DNA from: Massilia aurea
GTDB taxonomy: Bacteria > Pseudomonadota > Gammaproteobacteria > Burkholderiales > Burkholderiaceae_D
DNA length: 64,000 bases
NCBI RefSeq assembly: GCF_014200505.1
Contig: NZ_JACHBX010000001.1
Coordinates: 1,922,001 to 1,986,000 of the forward strand
Direction: 5' to 3'
A program made the position numbers and the translations under genes. Below are positions 8,376-16,861 of this stretch, one piece after another. How positions within the stretch are numbered: the stretch's first letter is position 1; every line of letters begins with the position of its first letter. Below the pieces are notes generated by a model. That model had not been told where the DNA came from, ran no database searches, and was given only the letters and a program-made list of their open reading frames with translations.

Positions 8376-9677
8376 ATGAAGAAGCCGTTTTATAAAATCC
8401 TGTACGTCCAGGTATTGTTTGCCATTGTTCTTGGCGTGTTGCTGGGCGTATTTTACCCAGAGGTAGGCACCGCGATGAAGCCATTGGGAGACGGCTTCAT
8501 CAAACTGATCAAGATGATCATCGCCCCCGTGATCTTCTGTACCGTTGTTGCCGGTATCGCCGGCATGCAGGACATGAAGAAGATCGGCCGCGTCGGCGGC
8601 AAGGCACTGCTGTACTTCGAAGTCGTCTCGACCTTCGCCCTGGCCATCGGCCTGGTCGTGGCCAACGTCGCCAAACCGGGCGCCGGCTTCAACGTCGATC
8701 CGGCCACGCTCGATTCGAGCGCGATTGCGCAATACACGACCAATGCGCATGCCCAGACCACGACCGAGTTCATCATGCACATCATCCCGACGACGTTCGT
8801 GGATGCGTTTGCTACGGGTAACATCCTGCAAGTGCTGCTGGTCGCAATCCTGTTCGGTTTCGCGCTGTCGATGATGGGCGAGCGCGGCCGTCCGGTGACC
8901 AAGTTCATCGATGACATCTCGCACGTGATCTTCGGCATCGTCAATATCATCATGAAGGTCGCTCCGCTGGGCGCGTTCGGTGCGATGGCGTTCACGATCG
9001 GCAAGTACGGCATCGCGTCGCTGCTGCCGCTGGCCAAGCTGATGGGCTCGTTCTACCTGACCTGCGCCCTGTTCATCTTCATCGTGCTGGGCGCAATCGC
9101 CCGCTTCACCGGCTTCTCGATCTTCAAGTTCATCCGCTACATCAAGGAAGAACTGCTGATCGTGCTGGGCACGTCGTCGTCGGAAAGCGCCCTGCCAAGC
9201 CTGATGCGCAAGCTGGAAAGCCTGGGCTGCGCCAAGCCGGTCGTCGGCCTGGTCGTCCCAACCGGTTACTCGTTCAACCTGGACGGCACCAACATCTACA
9301 TGACGATGGCCGCCCTGTTCGTGGCGCAAGCAACCAACACCGACCTGACGCTGACCCAGGAACTGACCATCCTGCTGGTGGCGATGCTGACCTCGAAAGG
9401 CGCATCGGGCATCACCGGCGCCGGCTTCATCACGCTGGCCGCGACGCTGGCCGTGGTGCCGACGATCCCGGTGGCCGGCATGGCGCTGATCCTGGGTATC
9501 GACCGCTTCATGAGCGAAGCGCGCGCGCTGACCAACTTCATCGGTAACGGTGTGGCCACGGTTGTCGTGTCGAAATGGGAAAACGAACTCGACGTCAAGC
9601 GCATGGACGATGTCCTGCATAACCGCGTGATCGTCGAAGACCAGACCACGATGAAGGCCGTGCGCGAAGCGGCGTAA
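8376..9677 (+). CDS. dctA: C4-dicarboxylate:cation symporter DctA
   Basis: 433 residues, normal length for DctA of the glutamate/dicarboxylate symporter family (DAACS). It has eight predicted helices and two re-entrant loops, with the serine-rich [12 protein letters not shown] hairpin and the [18 protein letters not shown] segment that bind substrate and cation. It imports succinate, malate and fumarate under aerobic growth. The ATG at 8376 is preceded by GAAGAG, a weak ribosome site. It is monocistronic, ended by a strong terminator at 9705-9732; no DctB/DctD sensor pair is beside it in the window. Confidence 0.95.
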   Translation: MKKPFYKILYVQVLFAIVLGVLLGVFYPEVGTAMKPLGDGFIKLIKMIIAPVIFCTVVAGIAGMQDMKKIGRVGGKALLYFEVVSTFALAIGLVVANVAKPGAGFNVDPATLDSSAIAQYTTNAHAQTTTEFIMHIIPTTFVDAFATGNILQVLLVAILFGFALSMMGERGRPVTKFIDDISHVIFGIVNIIMKVAPLGAFGAMAFTIGKYGIASLLPLAKLMGSFYLTCALFIFIVLGAIARFTGFSIFKFIRYIKEELLIVLGTSSSESALPSLMRKLESLGCAKPVVGLVVPTGYSFNLDGTNIYMTMAALFVAQATNTDLTLTQELTILLVAMLTSKGASGITGAGFITLAATLAVVPTIPVAGMALILGIDRFMSEARALTNFIGNGVATVVVSKWENELDVKRMDDVLHNRVIVEDQTTMKAVREAA

Positions 9678-9704
9678 TCGTCTGCCCTTGCCCGTCCATG
9701 AAAG

Positions 9705-9732
9705 CCGCATCCTTCGGGGTGCGGTTTTTTTT
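9705..9732 (+). terminator. Rho-independent terminator of dctA
   Basis: CCGCATCC, TTCG tetraloop, GGGTGCGG (one G-T pair), followed by eight T. It begins 28 bp after the dctA stop. Confidence 0.9.
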
Positions 9733-9819
9733 GGCGTGTCTGATCGTGTGAATGCTGCCCGGTAGCGTCTGGTATATTGAACATCCCGACTGACGACCGG
9801 CCGCGCCGGTGCTTCCACG

Positions 9820-10323
9820 ATGCTGATTGCCGCCACCCCCGACAACGAAGCCGCGCGCCTGGCCGCCCTGTATGACCTGCTGATCCTGGACACACCCGCC
9901 GAGGAGCGCTTCGACCGGATCGTGGCCTTTGCCGCCACCGAGTTCGATGTGCCGATCGTCACTATCACGCTGATCGATACGGATCGCCAATGGTTCAAGG
10001 CGCGCATCGGCACCGCGCTGTGCGAAACCGGCCGCGACATCTCGCTGTGCTCCCATGCGATCCTCGAGCAGGACATCCTGGTCGTGAACGACACGCTGCT
10101 CGATGCGCGCTTTGCCGACAATCCCCTCGTCACCGGCGCGCCGCACATCCGCTTCTATGCCGGGGCGCCATTGACCCTGCCCTCGAGCCTGAGCCTGGGC
10201 ACCCTGTGCCTGATCGACCGCAAGCCACGCACGCTCGATGCGATGGAACTGGGCATCCTGCGCACGCTGCGCGATCTGGTCGTACTGGAACTGCGCAATA
10301 TCAGCGAGGTGGCCGATGCCTGA
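9820..10323 (+). CDS. GAF-domain protein
   Basis: 167 residues, almost entirely one GAF domain: a leading helix with the LLDTPAEERFDRIV element that precedes many bacterial GAF domains, then FDVPIVTITLIDTDRQWFKAR, CSHAIL and the LSLGTLCLIDRKPR ending. GAF domains bind small ligands or chromophores and regulate a linked output; here there is no output domain on the same chain. The next gene, an atypical receiver protein, overlaps its end by 8 bp, so the two probably act together, perhaps as a split sensor and output. Ligand unknown. Confidence 0.8.
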   Translation: MLIAATPDNEAARLAALYDLLILDTPAEERFDRIVAFAATEFDVPIVTITLIDTDRQWFKARIGTALCETGRDISLCSHAILEQDILVVNDTLLDARFADNPLVTGAPHIRFYAGAPLTLPSSLSLGTLCLIDRKPRTLDAMELGILRTLRDLVVLELRNISEVADA

Positions 10324-10726
10324 CACAACCAAGCACATCCTGCTGGTCGAACCGGAACCGATGCTGCGCCGTACCGTCGCGATGACGGCGCGCAGCCTGA
10401 ACCTTGGCCAGGTCCATGAAGCGGCAACGAGCGCAGCCGCACTGCGCCTGCTGAGCGTGCGCACCTTCCAGGGCGCGGTAATTGCGGTCGACTGCGTGGG
10501 CAGCGGCAAGGACAGCCGTTACGACCTGGGCCTGATCGACCGCCTGCGCGCCGATGCGGCTGCCAACAAACAAGGCTTGTCGATCGCGATCATGACCGAA
10601 ACCGCCACGCCCGAACTCCTGAGCGACCTGCGCGAACGCCGGATCAGCCGCGTGATCCTCAAGCCATTTCGCGCCAGGGTGGTTCTCGACACCATCGAAA
10701 CGATGTGCCGCTCAGGGAAAACATAG
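10316..10726 (+). CDS. Atypical response-regulator receiver protein
   Basis: 136 residues with the layout of a stand-alone receiver domain: ILLVEPEPML at the first strand, a possible acceptor Asp in VIAVDC, Thr in IAIMTETAT and Lys in VILKPF. The first acidic pocket is EPEP instead of the usual (D/E)D, and an inserted loop (GSGKDSRYDLG) follows the acceptor strand, so phosphorylation may be altered. There is no DNA-binding or enzymatic output. The start ATG overlaps the GAF gene by 8 bp, showing a two-gene operon. Confidence 0.7.
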   Translation: MPDTTKHILLVEPEPMLRRTVAMTARSLNLGQVHEAATSAAALRLLSVRTFQGAVIAVDCVGSGKDSRYDLGLIDRLRADAAANKQGLSIAIMTETATPELLSDLRERRISRVILKPFRARVVLDTIETMCRSGKT

Positions 10727-10758
10727 GCCGAGCTCGCCAGAGCACGCGCAAATCTTCG

Positions 10759-10799
10759 TAGACAACTCAATCTAGACAAGATAATCTAGCTTCATCTTG
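10759..10799. promoter_or_regulatory. Candidate operator cluster for the BlaI-type repressor
   Basis: Upstream of the BlaI-family gene there is a perfect inverted repeat CTAGA-N8-TCTAG (10772-10789), a direct repeat TAGACAA at 10759 and 10773, and a further inverted pair CAAGAT (10777) and ATCTTG (10794). MecI/BlaI/CopY repressors bind dyads in their own promoters, so autoregulation is a reasonable inference, but the boxes do not match the classic TACA/TGTA core. Confidence 0.5.
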
Positions 10800-10815
10800 C
10801 CTATTCGAGGATGTC

Positions 10816-11202
10816 ATGCCGCACTCCCCCGACGCGCCCAAGCCCACGCCTGCCGAGCTCGACCTGTTACAAGTGCTGTGGCCGCTGGGCGCCGCCACCG
10901 CCAAGCAGGTCCATGAAGCAATGCTGCCGGCGCGGCCCGACGTGACCTACGCGACGGTGCTGCGGCTGATGCAGGTCATGCACGCCAAGGGTTTGCTGGC
11001 GCGGGACGAAAGCGAACGCTCGCACGTCTACAGCCCGGTCCACGCACGCGATGCGCTGCAGGGCAATCTGCTCAACGACCTGATGCAGCGGGCTTTCGCC
11101 GGTTCGGCCAAGGCGCTCGTGCTGGCGGCGCTCAAGAGCGGCATCTCGAAAAAGGAGCGGGCCGAGATCGAGCAATTGCTGAAGGACGGGGACGGCCAAT
11201 GA
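10816..11202 (+). CDS. BlaI/MecI/CopY-family transcriptional repressor
   Basis: 128 residues. A winged helix-turn-helix covers about residues 10-80 (PTPAELDLLQVLWPLG, TYATVLRLMQVMHAKGLL) and a C-terminal dimerisation helix pair follows, as in penicillinase repressors. In this family the repressor is cleaved when a membrane M56 peptidase senses a signal. The M56 gene overlaps its end by ATGA (11199-11202), which is the standard two-gene module. GAGG lies 7 bp before the ATG. No beta-lactamase gene is adjacent, so the signal is probably not a beta-lactam. Confidence 0.9.
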   Translation: MPHSPDAPKPTPAELDLLQVLWPLGAATAKQVHEAMLPARPDVTYATVLRLMQVMHAKGLLARDESERSHVYSPVHARDALQGNLLNDLMQRAFAGSAKALVLAALKSGISKKERAEIEQLLKDGDGQ

Positions 11203-12470
11203 CCCCCGCCCACCTGGTCGCCAGCATCGGCTGGACACTCGTCGAATTCATCTGGCAAGGCGCGCTGATCGGCTGCGCGGTGGCGCTGGCCATGAGCCTG
11301 CTGCGCAACGCGCGCGCCGAGCACCGGTATGCGGTCGCCTGCACCGGGCTGTTGCTGTGCCTGCTCTGGCCGGCCGCCGAACTGGCGGCGCGCCTGGCCG
11401 GCACCCAGCATCTGGCGGCCCAGCCGATGGCGACCTTTGCCAGCGGACTCATTGCCAGTCCGCTCGACGACAGCTGGCGCGCCGTGTTCGAACGCAGTCT
11501 GGGCTGGATCGTCGGCACGTGGGGTGTCTGCGCTGTCGTGCTGGCATTGCGGATGATCGCAGGACTGCTGTGGCTGCACCGCGCAGCGGCGCTCGAGCCG
11601 GGCGACCCGGCGTGGCAAGTACGGCTCGACCGGATGGCGCAGGCCGCGGGCATTGCGCGATTGGTGCGACTGCGCATCGTCGCGGACCTGGCCAGCCCGG
11701 TCACCTTTGGCTGGTGGCGCCCAGTGGTGCTGGTGCCGGCTTCGCTCGTGTCCGGCATGCCGTCCCACTTGCTCGAAGCGCTGCTGGCACACGAACTGGC
11801 CCATATCCGGCGTCACGATTACCTCGTCAACCTGCTGCAGAACGTGGTCGAGGCACTGCTGTTTTATCATCCGGCAATCTGGTGGATCTCGGGACGCATC
11901 CGCGTCGAACGGGAACTGGTTGCCGACACCATCGCAGCAAGACAACTGGGCGAACCGCGGCGCCTGGCTCTTGCGCTATCCGAACTGGAACGACTCCAGT
12001 TCTCAACCCAGCATCTGGCCCAGGCGGCCAATGGAGGCAATCTCATGCAACGCATCAAACAACTCGTTCGTCCCGACACGCAGGCGCTGAACTGGAAAGC
12101 CGCGCTTCCGGTGCTCGGCCTGGCTTTGGCAGCCCTGGCCGGCTGCACGAGCACTGCGCCCGTCAATCCGTTTGCCGCGATGCCCGACAACGACACGACG
12201 TCACCGATCGCGAAGTTCAATTCGTGTGCAAGGCCCGTGTACCCGGCTGATGCGCTGGCAGCCAACATCCAGGGCACGGTGACGCTGGGGATGCTGGTGA
12301 AGGCCGACGGCAAGGTGCGCGAAGCCGTGGTGCGCCAGACCAGTGGCAATGGATCGCTCGACGAGACGGCGCGCGCCGCACTGGCCAAATGCAGCTTCCA
12401 GCCGGGCACGGTGAATGGCGCGGCGAAGGAACAGTGGACCGAAGTGAAGTACGTGTGGACGACGAGCTGA
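11199..12470 (+). CDS. M56-family membrane metallopeptidase with C-terminal TonB domain
   Basis: 423 residues. Membrane helices cover about 5-30, 40-60 and 100-125, then comes a cytoplasmic peptidase domain with the zinc motif HELAH (about 206-210) and a downstream Glu in ERELVAD. A fourth helix (LPVLGLALAALAG, about 300-315) leads to a periplasmic TonB C-terminal-like domain of about 85 residues (YPADALAANIQGTVTLGMLV, then SLDETARAALAKCSFQPG). BlaR1/MecR1 carry a penicillin-binding domain at this place; here a TonB-type domain replaces it. The predicted role is a sensor that cleaves the co-encoded BlaI repressor. Two Cys in the TonB part (NSCARP, AKCSF) may form a disulfide. Confidence 0.88.
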   Translation: MTPAHLVASIGWTLVEFIWQGALIGCAVALAMSLLRNARAEHRYAVACTGLLLCLLWPAAELAARLAGTQHLAAQPMATFASGLIASPLDDSWRAVFERSLGWIVGTWGVCAVVLALRMIAGLLWLHRAAALEPGDPAWQVRLDRMAQAAGIARLVRLRIVADLASPVTFGWWRPVVLVPASLVSGMPSHLLEALLAHELAHIRRHDYLVNLLQNVVEALLFYHPAIWWISGRIRVERELVADTIAARQLGEPRRLALALSELERLQFSTQHLAQAANGGNLMQRIKQLVRPDTQALNWKAALPVLGLALAALAGCTSTAPVNPFAAMPDNDTTSPIAKFNSCARPVYPADALAANIQGTVTLGMLVKADGKVREAVVRQTSGNGSLDETARAALAKCSFQPGTVNGAAKEQWTEVKYVWTTS

Positions 12471-12504
12471 TTGCGCTGTCAATGATGCCGGCTGCTGAGG
12501 CATT

Positions 12505-12600
12505 GTAGGGTGGACGGGTTTCCCGTCCACGCGTTCAACGTACGCCCCGCGCCGCAAACACCGCTTGAACGCGTGGGCGGCACAGCCGCCCACCCTACGT
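12505..12600. repeat. Dispersed hairpin repeat, copy 1 (full)
   Basis: Starts GTAGGGTGGACGGG and ends CCGCCCACCCTACG; the outer arms are inverted copies of each other, and each arm itself forms a hairpin (ACGGG-TTT-CCCGT on the left, GGCGG-CACA-CCGCC-like on the right) followed by GCGTTCAA on the left and TTGAACGC on the right. It lies between two convergent genes (M56 peptidase and ScoB). Related copies are at 12630-12668 (left half) and 60593-60693. Confidence 0.8.
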
Positions 12601-12629
12601 TCTATCAATCATGCCGGTTGATGAAGCAA

Positions 12630-12668
12630 GTAGGGTGGACGGGTTTCCCGTCCACGCGTTCAACGTAC
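12630..12668. repeat. Dispersed hairpin repeat, copy 2 (left half)
   Basis: 39 bp identical to 12505-12543, then diverging; the right inverted arm is absent. It is tandem to copy 1 with a 30 bp spacer after it. Confidence 0.8.
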
Positions 12669-12686
12669 ATCGCCGCGCCGCAAACA

Positions 12687-12756
12687 CCGGAATGCCAGCG
12701 TCCACGCCAGCGGTTCAGCGACGGTATTCGCCGGAATGCCAGCGTCCCCGCCAGCG
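12687..12756. repeat. Direct repeat pair of 26 bp
   Basis: CCGGAATGCCAGCGTCC begins both 12687-12712 and 12731-12756; the two 26 bp units differ at one base. Together with the hairpin repeats this fills the whole 290 bp gap 12471-12760, in which I see no gene. Confidence 0.75.
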
Positions 12757-12760
12757 ACGG

Positions 12761-13420
12761 CTACGCGTGCTGAACGGCCGACACGTCCAGTTCGCAGCCG
12801 GTCGCGGCGACGATCTCGTCCACACCCACGCCAGGCGCCAGTTCGACCAGCTTCAAGCCGCTGGCCGTCACATCGAGCACACCCAGATCGGTGATGATGC
12901 GATCGACCACGCCGACACCCGTCAATGGCAGATCACACTTTTTCAGCAGCTTGTGGCTGGTGGAACCATCCTTGGCGGTGGCGACATGTTCCATCACCAC
13001 GACCACGCGCTTGACGCCGGCCACCAGGTCCATCGCACCGCCCATGCCCTTGACCATTTTCCCCGGAATCATCCAGTTGGCCAGGTCGCCTTCTTCCGAC
13101 ACCTGCATCGCGCCCAGGATCGCCAGGTTGATCTTGCCACCGCGGATCATGCCGAACGAATCGGCCGAGCTGAAGTAGGCCGAGCCCGGCAACGCCGTCA
13201 CGGTTTGCTTGCCAGCGTTGATCAGGTCGGCGTCGACCGCATCCTCCGTCGGGAACGGGCCGATGCCGAGCAGGCCGTTTTCGGATTGCAGCGAGACCTC
13301 GATATCCTTCGGTACATAGTTTGCCACCAGGGTTGGCAAACCAATGCCCAGGTTCACGTAGAAGCCGTCTTGCAGCTCCAGCGCCGCACGCGCGGCCATT
13401 TCATCACGAGTCCATGCCAT
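12761..13420 (-). CDS. scoB: 3-oxoacid CoA-transferase subunit B
   Basis: 219 residues, usual for the B subunit of succinyl-CoA:3-ketoacid (acetoacetate) CoA-transferase. The catalytic Glu lies in QSENGLLG (about residue 47), and GGAMDLVAG and the [11 protein letters not shown] segment are family signatures. With subunit A, 36 bp upstream on the same strand, it activates acetoacetate to acetoacetyl-CoA, the step after BdhA in 3-hydroxybutyrate use. AtoA (acetate CoA-transferase) is the closest alternative naming. Confidence 0.92.
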   Translation of the reverse strand: MAWTRDEMAARAALELQDGFYVNLGIGLPTLVANYVPKDIEVSLQSENGLLGIGPFPTEDAVDADLINAGKQTVTALPGSAYFSSADSFGMIRGGKINLAILGAMQVSEEGDLANWMIPGKMVKGMGGAMDLVAGVKRVVVVMEHVATAKDGSTSHKLLKKCDLPLTGVGVVDRIITDLGVLDVTASGLKLVELAPGVGVDEIVAATGCELDVSAVQHA

Positions 13421-13456
13421 GTTGTTGTCTCCGTTTCTGTCGTCGGGTAAGTGGGC

Positions 13457-14161
13457 TTAGTTGCTCACGGTGCGCACGGTGCGCTGTTCGATGCGCTTCT
13501 CGGGCGACGGGTTGTGGACGATGCGGTGCACGAAGATGCCCGGGGTGTGCACGTGGTCGGGATCGATCTCGCCGACTTCCACCAGCTTCTCGACTTCGAC
13601 GATGCAGATCTTGCCGGCCGTGGCCACGTTGGGGTTGAAGTTACGGGCCGTCTTGCGAAACACGAGGTTGCCCGAGCGGTCGGCCATATAGGCCTTGACC
13701 AGCGACACATCGGGAAACAGCGCATGCTCCATCACGTAATGCTCGCCGTTGAATTCGCGCGTTTCCTTGCCCTCGGCGACGATGGTGCCGTAGCCGGTCT
13801 TGGTGAAGAACGCCGGGATGCCGGCACCGCCAGCGCGCAGTTTCTCGGCCAGCGTGCCTTGCGGCGTGAATTCGAGTTCGAGTTCGCCGGCCAGGAACTG
13901 GCGCGCGAATTCCTTGTTTTCGCCGACGTACGACGCGATCATTTTCTTGATCTGGCGTGTCTCGAGCAACTGGCCCAGGCCGAAGCCATCGACGCCCGCG
14001 TTGTTGGAGATGGCGGTGAGTTGCTTGACACCCGAGTCGCGCAGCGCTGCGATCAGGGCTTCCGGAATACCGCACAGGCCAAACCCGCCTACGGCGATGG
14101 TCTGGCCGTCCTGCACGACGCCTTCAAGTGCCGAGCGCGCGTCTGGATACACTTTATTCAT
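13457..14161 (-). CDS. scoA: 3-oxoacid CoA-transferase subunit A
   Basis: 234 residues. The N-terminal VGGFGLCGIPEALI loop and the SNNAGVDGFGLGQLL segment are signatures of the A subunit of family I CoA-transferases. It is the first gene of the scoAB operon; the ATG at 14161 has AGGAACAGGT upstream. The in-frame region above it (to 14272) overlaps the divergent promoter and was not included. Divergent neighbour: a PAS-LuxR regulator at 14290, which may control this operon. Confidence 0.92.
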   Translation of the reverse strand: MNKVYPDARSALEGVVQDGQTIAVGGFGLCGIPEALIAALRDSGVKQLTAISNNAGVDGFGLGQLLETRQIKKMIASYVGENKEFARQFLAGELELEFTPQGTLAEKLRAGGAGIPAFFTKTGYGTIVAEGKETREFNGEHYVMEHALFPDVSLVKAYMADRSGNLVFRKTARNFNPNVATAGKICIVEVEKLVEVGEIDPDHVHTPGIFVHRIVHNPSPEKRIEQRTVRTVSN

Positions 14162-14289
14162 ACCTGTTCCTTTTATAAGTTTGAGAACCCGTCTCAGCAT
14201 AGAATACCGGCAGCCCGTGCACAATACCGTAGAACTACCGCCATGCCGCCCACCTGCACGCCAATGAACCACGCCCTGACCAGCCTCAC

Positions 14290-14847
14290 ATGAACCTGCC
14301 GCACACGATTGACTACGAGATGATTTTCCAGCACGCGCCAGTGGGCATGTGCATCTCGCGCGACCGGGTAATCCAGGCCTGCAATGGCGCGCTGGCAGCG
14401 ATGTTCGGCCATCCGGCCGGTCACCTGACCGGCTCGTCGTTCTCGGTGCTGTATCCGACGATGGACGAATTTCTGCGCACGGGCGACCGCATCATCCCGA
14501 TCATGAACGCCAAAGGGCGCTACTCGGACGAGCGCATCATGCGCCGCGCCAACGGCGAGCTGTTCTGGTGCCACGTGACGGGCCGTGCGCTGTCCCCGCT
14601 CGAGCCCCTGGGCGCCGGCGTCTGGATCTTCGAGGATGTCAGCGAGAAGCGCCCCGTGACGGCGCAGCTGACGCCACGCGAGCGCGAGATCGCCGCGCTG
14701 CTGGTGGAGGGTAAGACGAGCAAGATCATCGCGCGCGAAACCGACCTCAGTCCGCGCACGGTCGAAATGCACCGTGCCAGCCTGATGCGCAAGTTTGCGG
14801 CATCGACGTCGGTGGAACTGGTGCACAAGCTGGTGGGTGCGGGCTAA
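14290..14847 (+). CDS. PAS-LuxR transcriptional regulator
   Basis: 185 residues: an N-terminal PAS domain (about 8-115; MIFQHAPVGMCISRDRVIQ, ELFWCHVTGRAL) and a C-terminal LuxR-type helix-turn-helix (about 125-182; LTPREREIAALLVEGKTS, LSPRTVEMHRASLMRKF). There is no receiver domain, so the PAS part probably senses a ligand directly. It is divergent from scoAB with about 130 bp between starts, and could regulate that operon; this is inferred from position only. The stop is followed by the convergent ammonia-lyase operon. Confidence 0.88.
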   Translation: MNLPHTIDYEMIFQHAPVGMCISRDRVIQACNGALAAMFGHPAGHLTGSSFSVLYPTMDEFLRTGDRIIPIMNAKGRYSDERIMRRANGELFWCHVTGRALSPLEPLGAGVWIFEDVSEKRPVTAQLTPREREIAALLVEGKTSKIIARETDLSPRTVEMHRASLMRKFAASTSVELVHKLVGAG

Positions 14848-14881
14848 CGGGCAATCAAAGCCCCGATGCCGCTTCGCGCGC

Positions 14882-16417
14882 TTACAGGTACAGCTGCCAG
14901 TGCTGTTCGCGCATGCGTTCAAGCAGCAAACGCAGATCGCCATCAAGCCGGCGGTCTTCACGCACCGGCGCAATGTCCTGGCCCAGCTCCTCCAGCATCT
15001 GCGCCAGCGGCGCCGGCAACGCCCGCTCCGGCTCGAGCCTGCAGCGCAGCCACACGCCCTGGCGCACCGCGATCAAGAGCGCCGCGGCCACCTGCTCGGT
15101 CAGTTCCAGCACGCGCAGGCAGTCGCGCGCGGCGATCGTGCCCATGCTGACCTTGTCCTGGTTGTGGCATTCGGTCGAGCGCGAAAAGACCGATGCCGGC
15201 ATCGTCAGCTTGAGCGCTTCGGCCGTCCAGGCTGACGCGCTGATCTGCAGCGCCTTGAGGCCGTGGTTGATCGCGGCGCGCTCGCCCTCCATGCCCGACA
15301 GGTTGGCGGGCAGACCGGCGTTGTAGCGTGGATCGACCAGCAACGCCAGTTGCCGGTCAAGCAGGTCGGCCAGGTTGGCGACGGCATTCTTCATGCTGTC
15401 CATCGCGAACGCGATATGGCCGCCGTAGAAGTGCCCGCCATGCAGTACACGCTCGCCTTCGGCGTCGATGATCGGATTGTCGTTGGCGCTATTGAGTTCG
15501 TTCTCGACCGTGGTGCGAAAGAACGGCAGCGCGTCGGCCAGCACGCCGATCACATGCGGCGCGCAGCGGATCGAATAGCGGTCTTGCAGGCGCTTGCCAT
15601 TGCGCTCTTGCTGGCCGGTGTAGGCCAGATCGGCGCGCAGCCAGGCGGCCACATCCTGCATCCCCGCATGCGGCTTGACCGAGAACAGCGTTTCATCGAA
15701 GTGATGGGCGTTGCCGTCGAGCGCGAACGAGGCCATCGCCGTGATGCGCGTGGTCAGGCGCGTCAGATAGTCGGCGCGGTCCCAGGCCAGGCAGGCCAGG
15801 CCCGTCATGACGGCGGTGCCATTCATGATCGCCAGGCCCTCTTTCGGCCGCAGGCGCAGCGGCGCGATGCCGGCCTCGCGCAGCCCGTCGGCAGCGGGCA
15901 TCGGCACGCCACCGCGCAGCACTTCACGTTCACCGCACAGCACTGCCGCGAGGTAGGACAGCGGCGTCAGGTCGCCGCTGGCGCCGACCGAGCCTTCGCT
16001 GGGGATCAGCGGCAGCAGGTCGGCATCGAACAGGCGCACGATCTGCTCGAGCAGGTCGATGCTGACGCCCGAAAAACCCTTGGCCAACGATGCCAGGCGC
16101 GCGGCCATCACGGCGCGTGTCTCGGCCGGGCTCAGAAAGCTGCCCAGGCCACAGCCGTGGTACGTGTACAGGTGGTGCGGCAGTTCGGTCACGAGCACCA
16201 AAGGTACCGGCACCGTGCACGAATCGCCGTAGCCGGTGGTCACACCATAAATGGCGCCGTCTTCAAGCAAGAGCCGGTCGAGGAAGTCGGCGCCGCGCTG
16301 AATAAAAGCGCGAAAGGCCGTGTCTGACGAGAGCACCGGCCGGGCCGCGCCGCGCGCGATGCCGACGATGTCGTCCAGCGCGAGGCGATTGCGGTCGAAA
16401 CAGACCACGGCGGTCAC
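14882..16417 (-). CDS. Aromatic amino acid ammonia-lyase (HAL/PAL/TAL family)
   Basis: 511 residues, family length. The MIO cofactor triad Ala-Ser-Gly is at 146-148 (SVGASGDLTPLSYL), the catalytic Tyr in YGVTTGYG at 57, and the QDRYSIRCAP and NELNSANDNP segments are present. The residue pair that sets substrate choice reads Tyr86-His87, unlike S-H of histidine, H-L of tyrosine and F-L of phenylalanine lyases, so the substrate is open. The start is GTG 16417, overlapping the thioesterase stop (GTGA). Lyases of this type paired with a hot-dog thioesterase occur in aryl polyene clusters, making a cinnamate-type starter; no ketosynthase or acyl-carrier gene is seen here. Confidence 0.88.
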   Translation of the reverse strand: MTAVVCFDRNRLALDDIVGIARGAARPVLSSDTAFRAFIQRGADFLDRLLLEDGAIYGVTTGYGDSCTVPVPLVLVTELPHHLYTYHGCGLGSFLSPAETRAVMAARLASLAKGFSGVSIDLLEQIVRLFDADLLPLIPSEGSVGASGDLTPLSYLAAVLCGEREVLRGGVPMPAADGLREAGIAPLRLRPKEGLAIMNGTAVMTGLACLAWDRADYLTRLTTRITAMASFALDGNAHHFDETLFSVKPHAGMQDVAAWLRADLAYTGQQERNGKRLQDRYSIRCAPHVIGVLADALPFFRTTVENELNSANDNPIIDAEGERVLHGGHFYGGHIAFAMDSMKNAVANLADLLDRQLALLVDPRYNAGLPANLSGMEGERAAINHGLKALQISASAWTAEALKLTMPASVFSRSTECHNQDKVSMGTIAARDCLRVLELTEQVAAALLIAVRQGVWLRCRLEPERALPAPLAQMLEELGQDIAPVREDRRLDGDLRLLLERMREQHWQLYL

Positions 16418-16845
16418 GCAGCCGGGAAGACGCTGCGCAGTGCAGCCGGCAACGGGGCCGACTTGCCCACTTTGAAATCGACCCACACCACCTTGGCCAT
16501 GCCATTGGCGTGCAGCTCGCCCGGTGCGCCGTCTGCGTCCAGCAAACGGATTTCGTGCGACACCTCGATGCTCGAGCGCCCCGGCGGCGCGATGAAGGTA
16601 CGCACCTCGATCTCGCCCGGATAGGTCAGCTGCTTGAGGAAGTTCATCGACGCGTTGACGATGACGGGGCCTTGGTCGCGCGAATCGGGCAAGCCACCCA
16701 CCTGCTCGAGCCAGGCAATGCGGGCCGACTCGATGTAACGGAAGTAATTGGTATTGTTGACGTGCCCCATGGCGTCCATATCGCCCCAGCGGATCGGCAT
16801 GCGCATGGTGTGCACCAGCATCGGTGCGGTAGTCTCACTACTCAT
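16414..16845 (-). CDS. Hot-dog thioesterase (4HBT/YbgC-like)
   Basis: 143 residues with one hot-dog domain. The active-site segment WGDMDAMGHVNNTNY (about 20-34) has the Asp typical of 4-hydroxybenzoyl-CoA thioesterase-type enzymes. It overlaps the ammonia-lyase by 4 bp and is 16 bp downstream of the SDR gene, so the three form one operon. In aryl polyene and similar aromatic pathways such thioesterases release acyl groups; the actual substrate here is unknown. Confidence 0.87.
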   Translation of the reverse strand: MSSETTAPMLVHTMRMPIRWGDMDAMGHVNNTNYFRYIESARIAWLEQVGGLPDSRDQGPVIVNASMNFLKQLTYPGEIEVRTFIAPPGRSSIEVSHEIRLLDADGAPGELHANGMAKVVWVDFKVGKSAPLPAALRSVFPAA

Positions 16846-16861
16846 TCTGTGGTTCCTGGCG

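Noticed and set aside
12611..13450. A 279-codon plus-strand frame over the repeat and scoB
   Set aside because: It begins inside the repeats and runs antisense through scoB, whose protein is clearly conserved.
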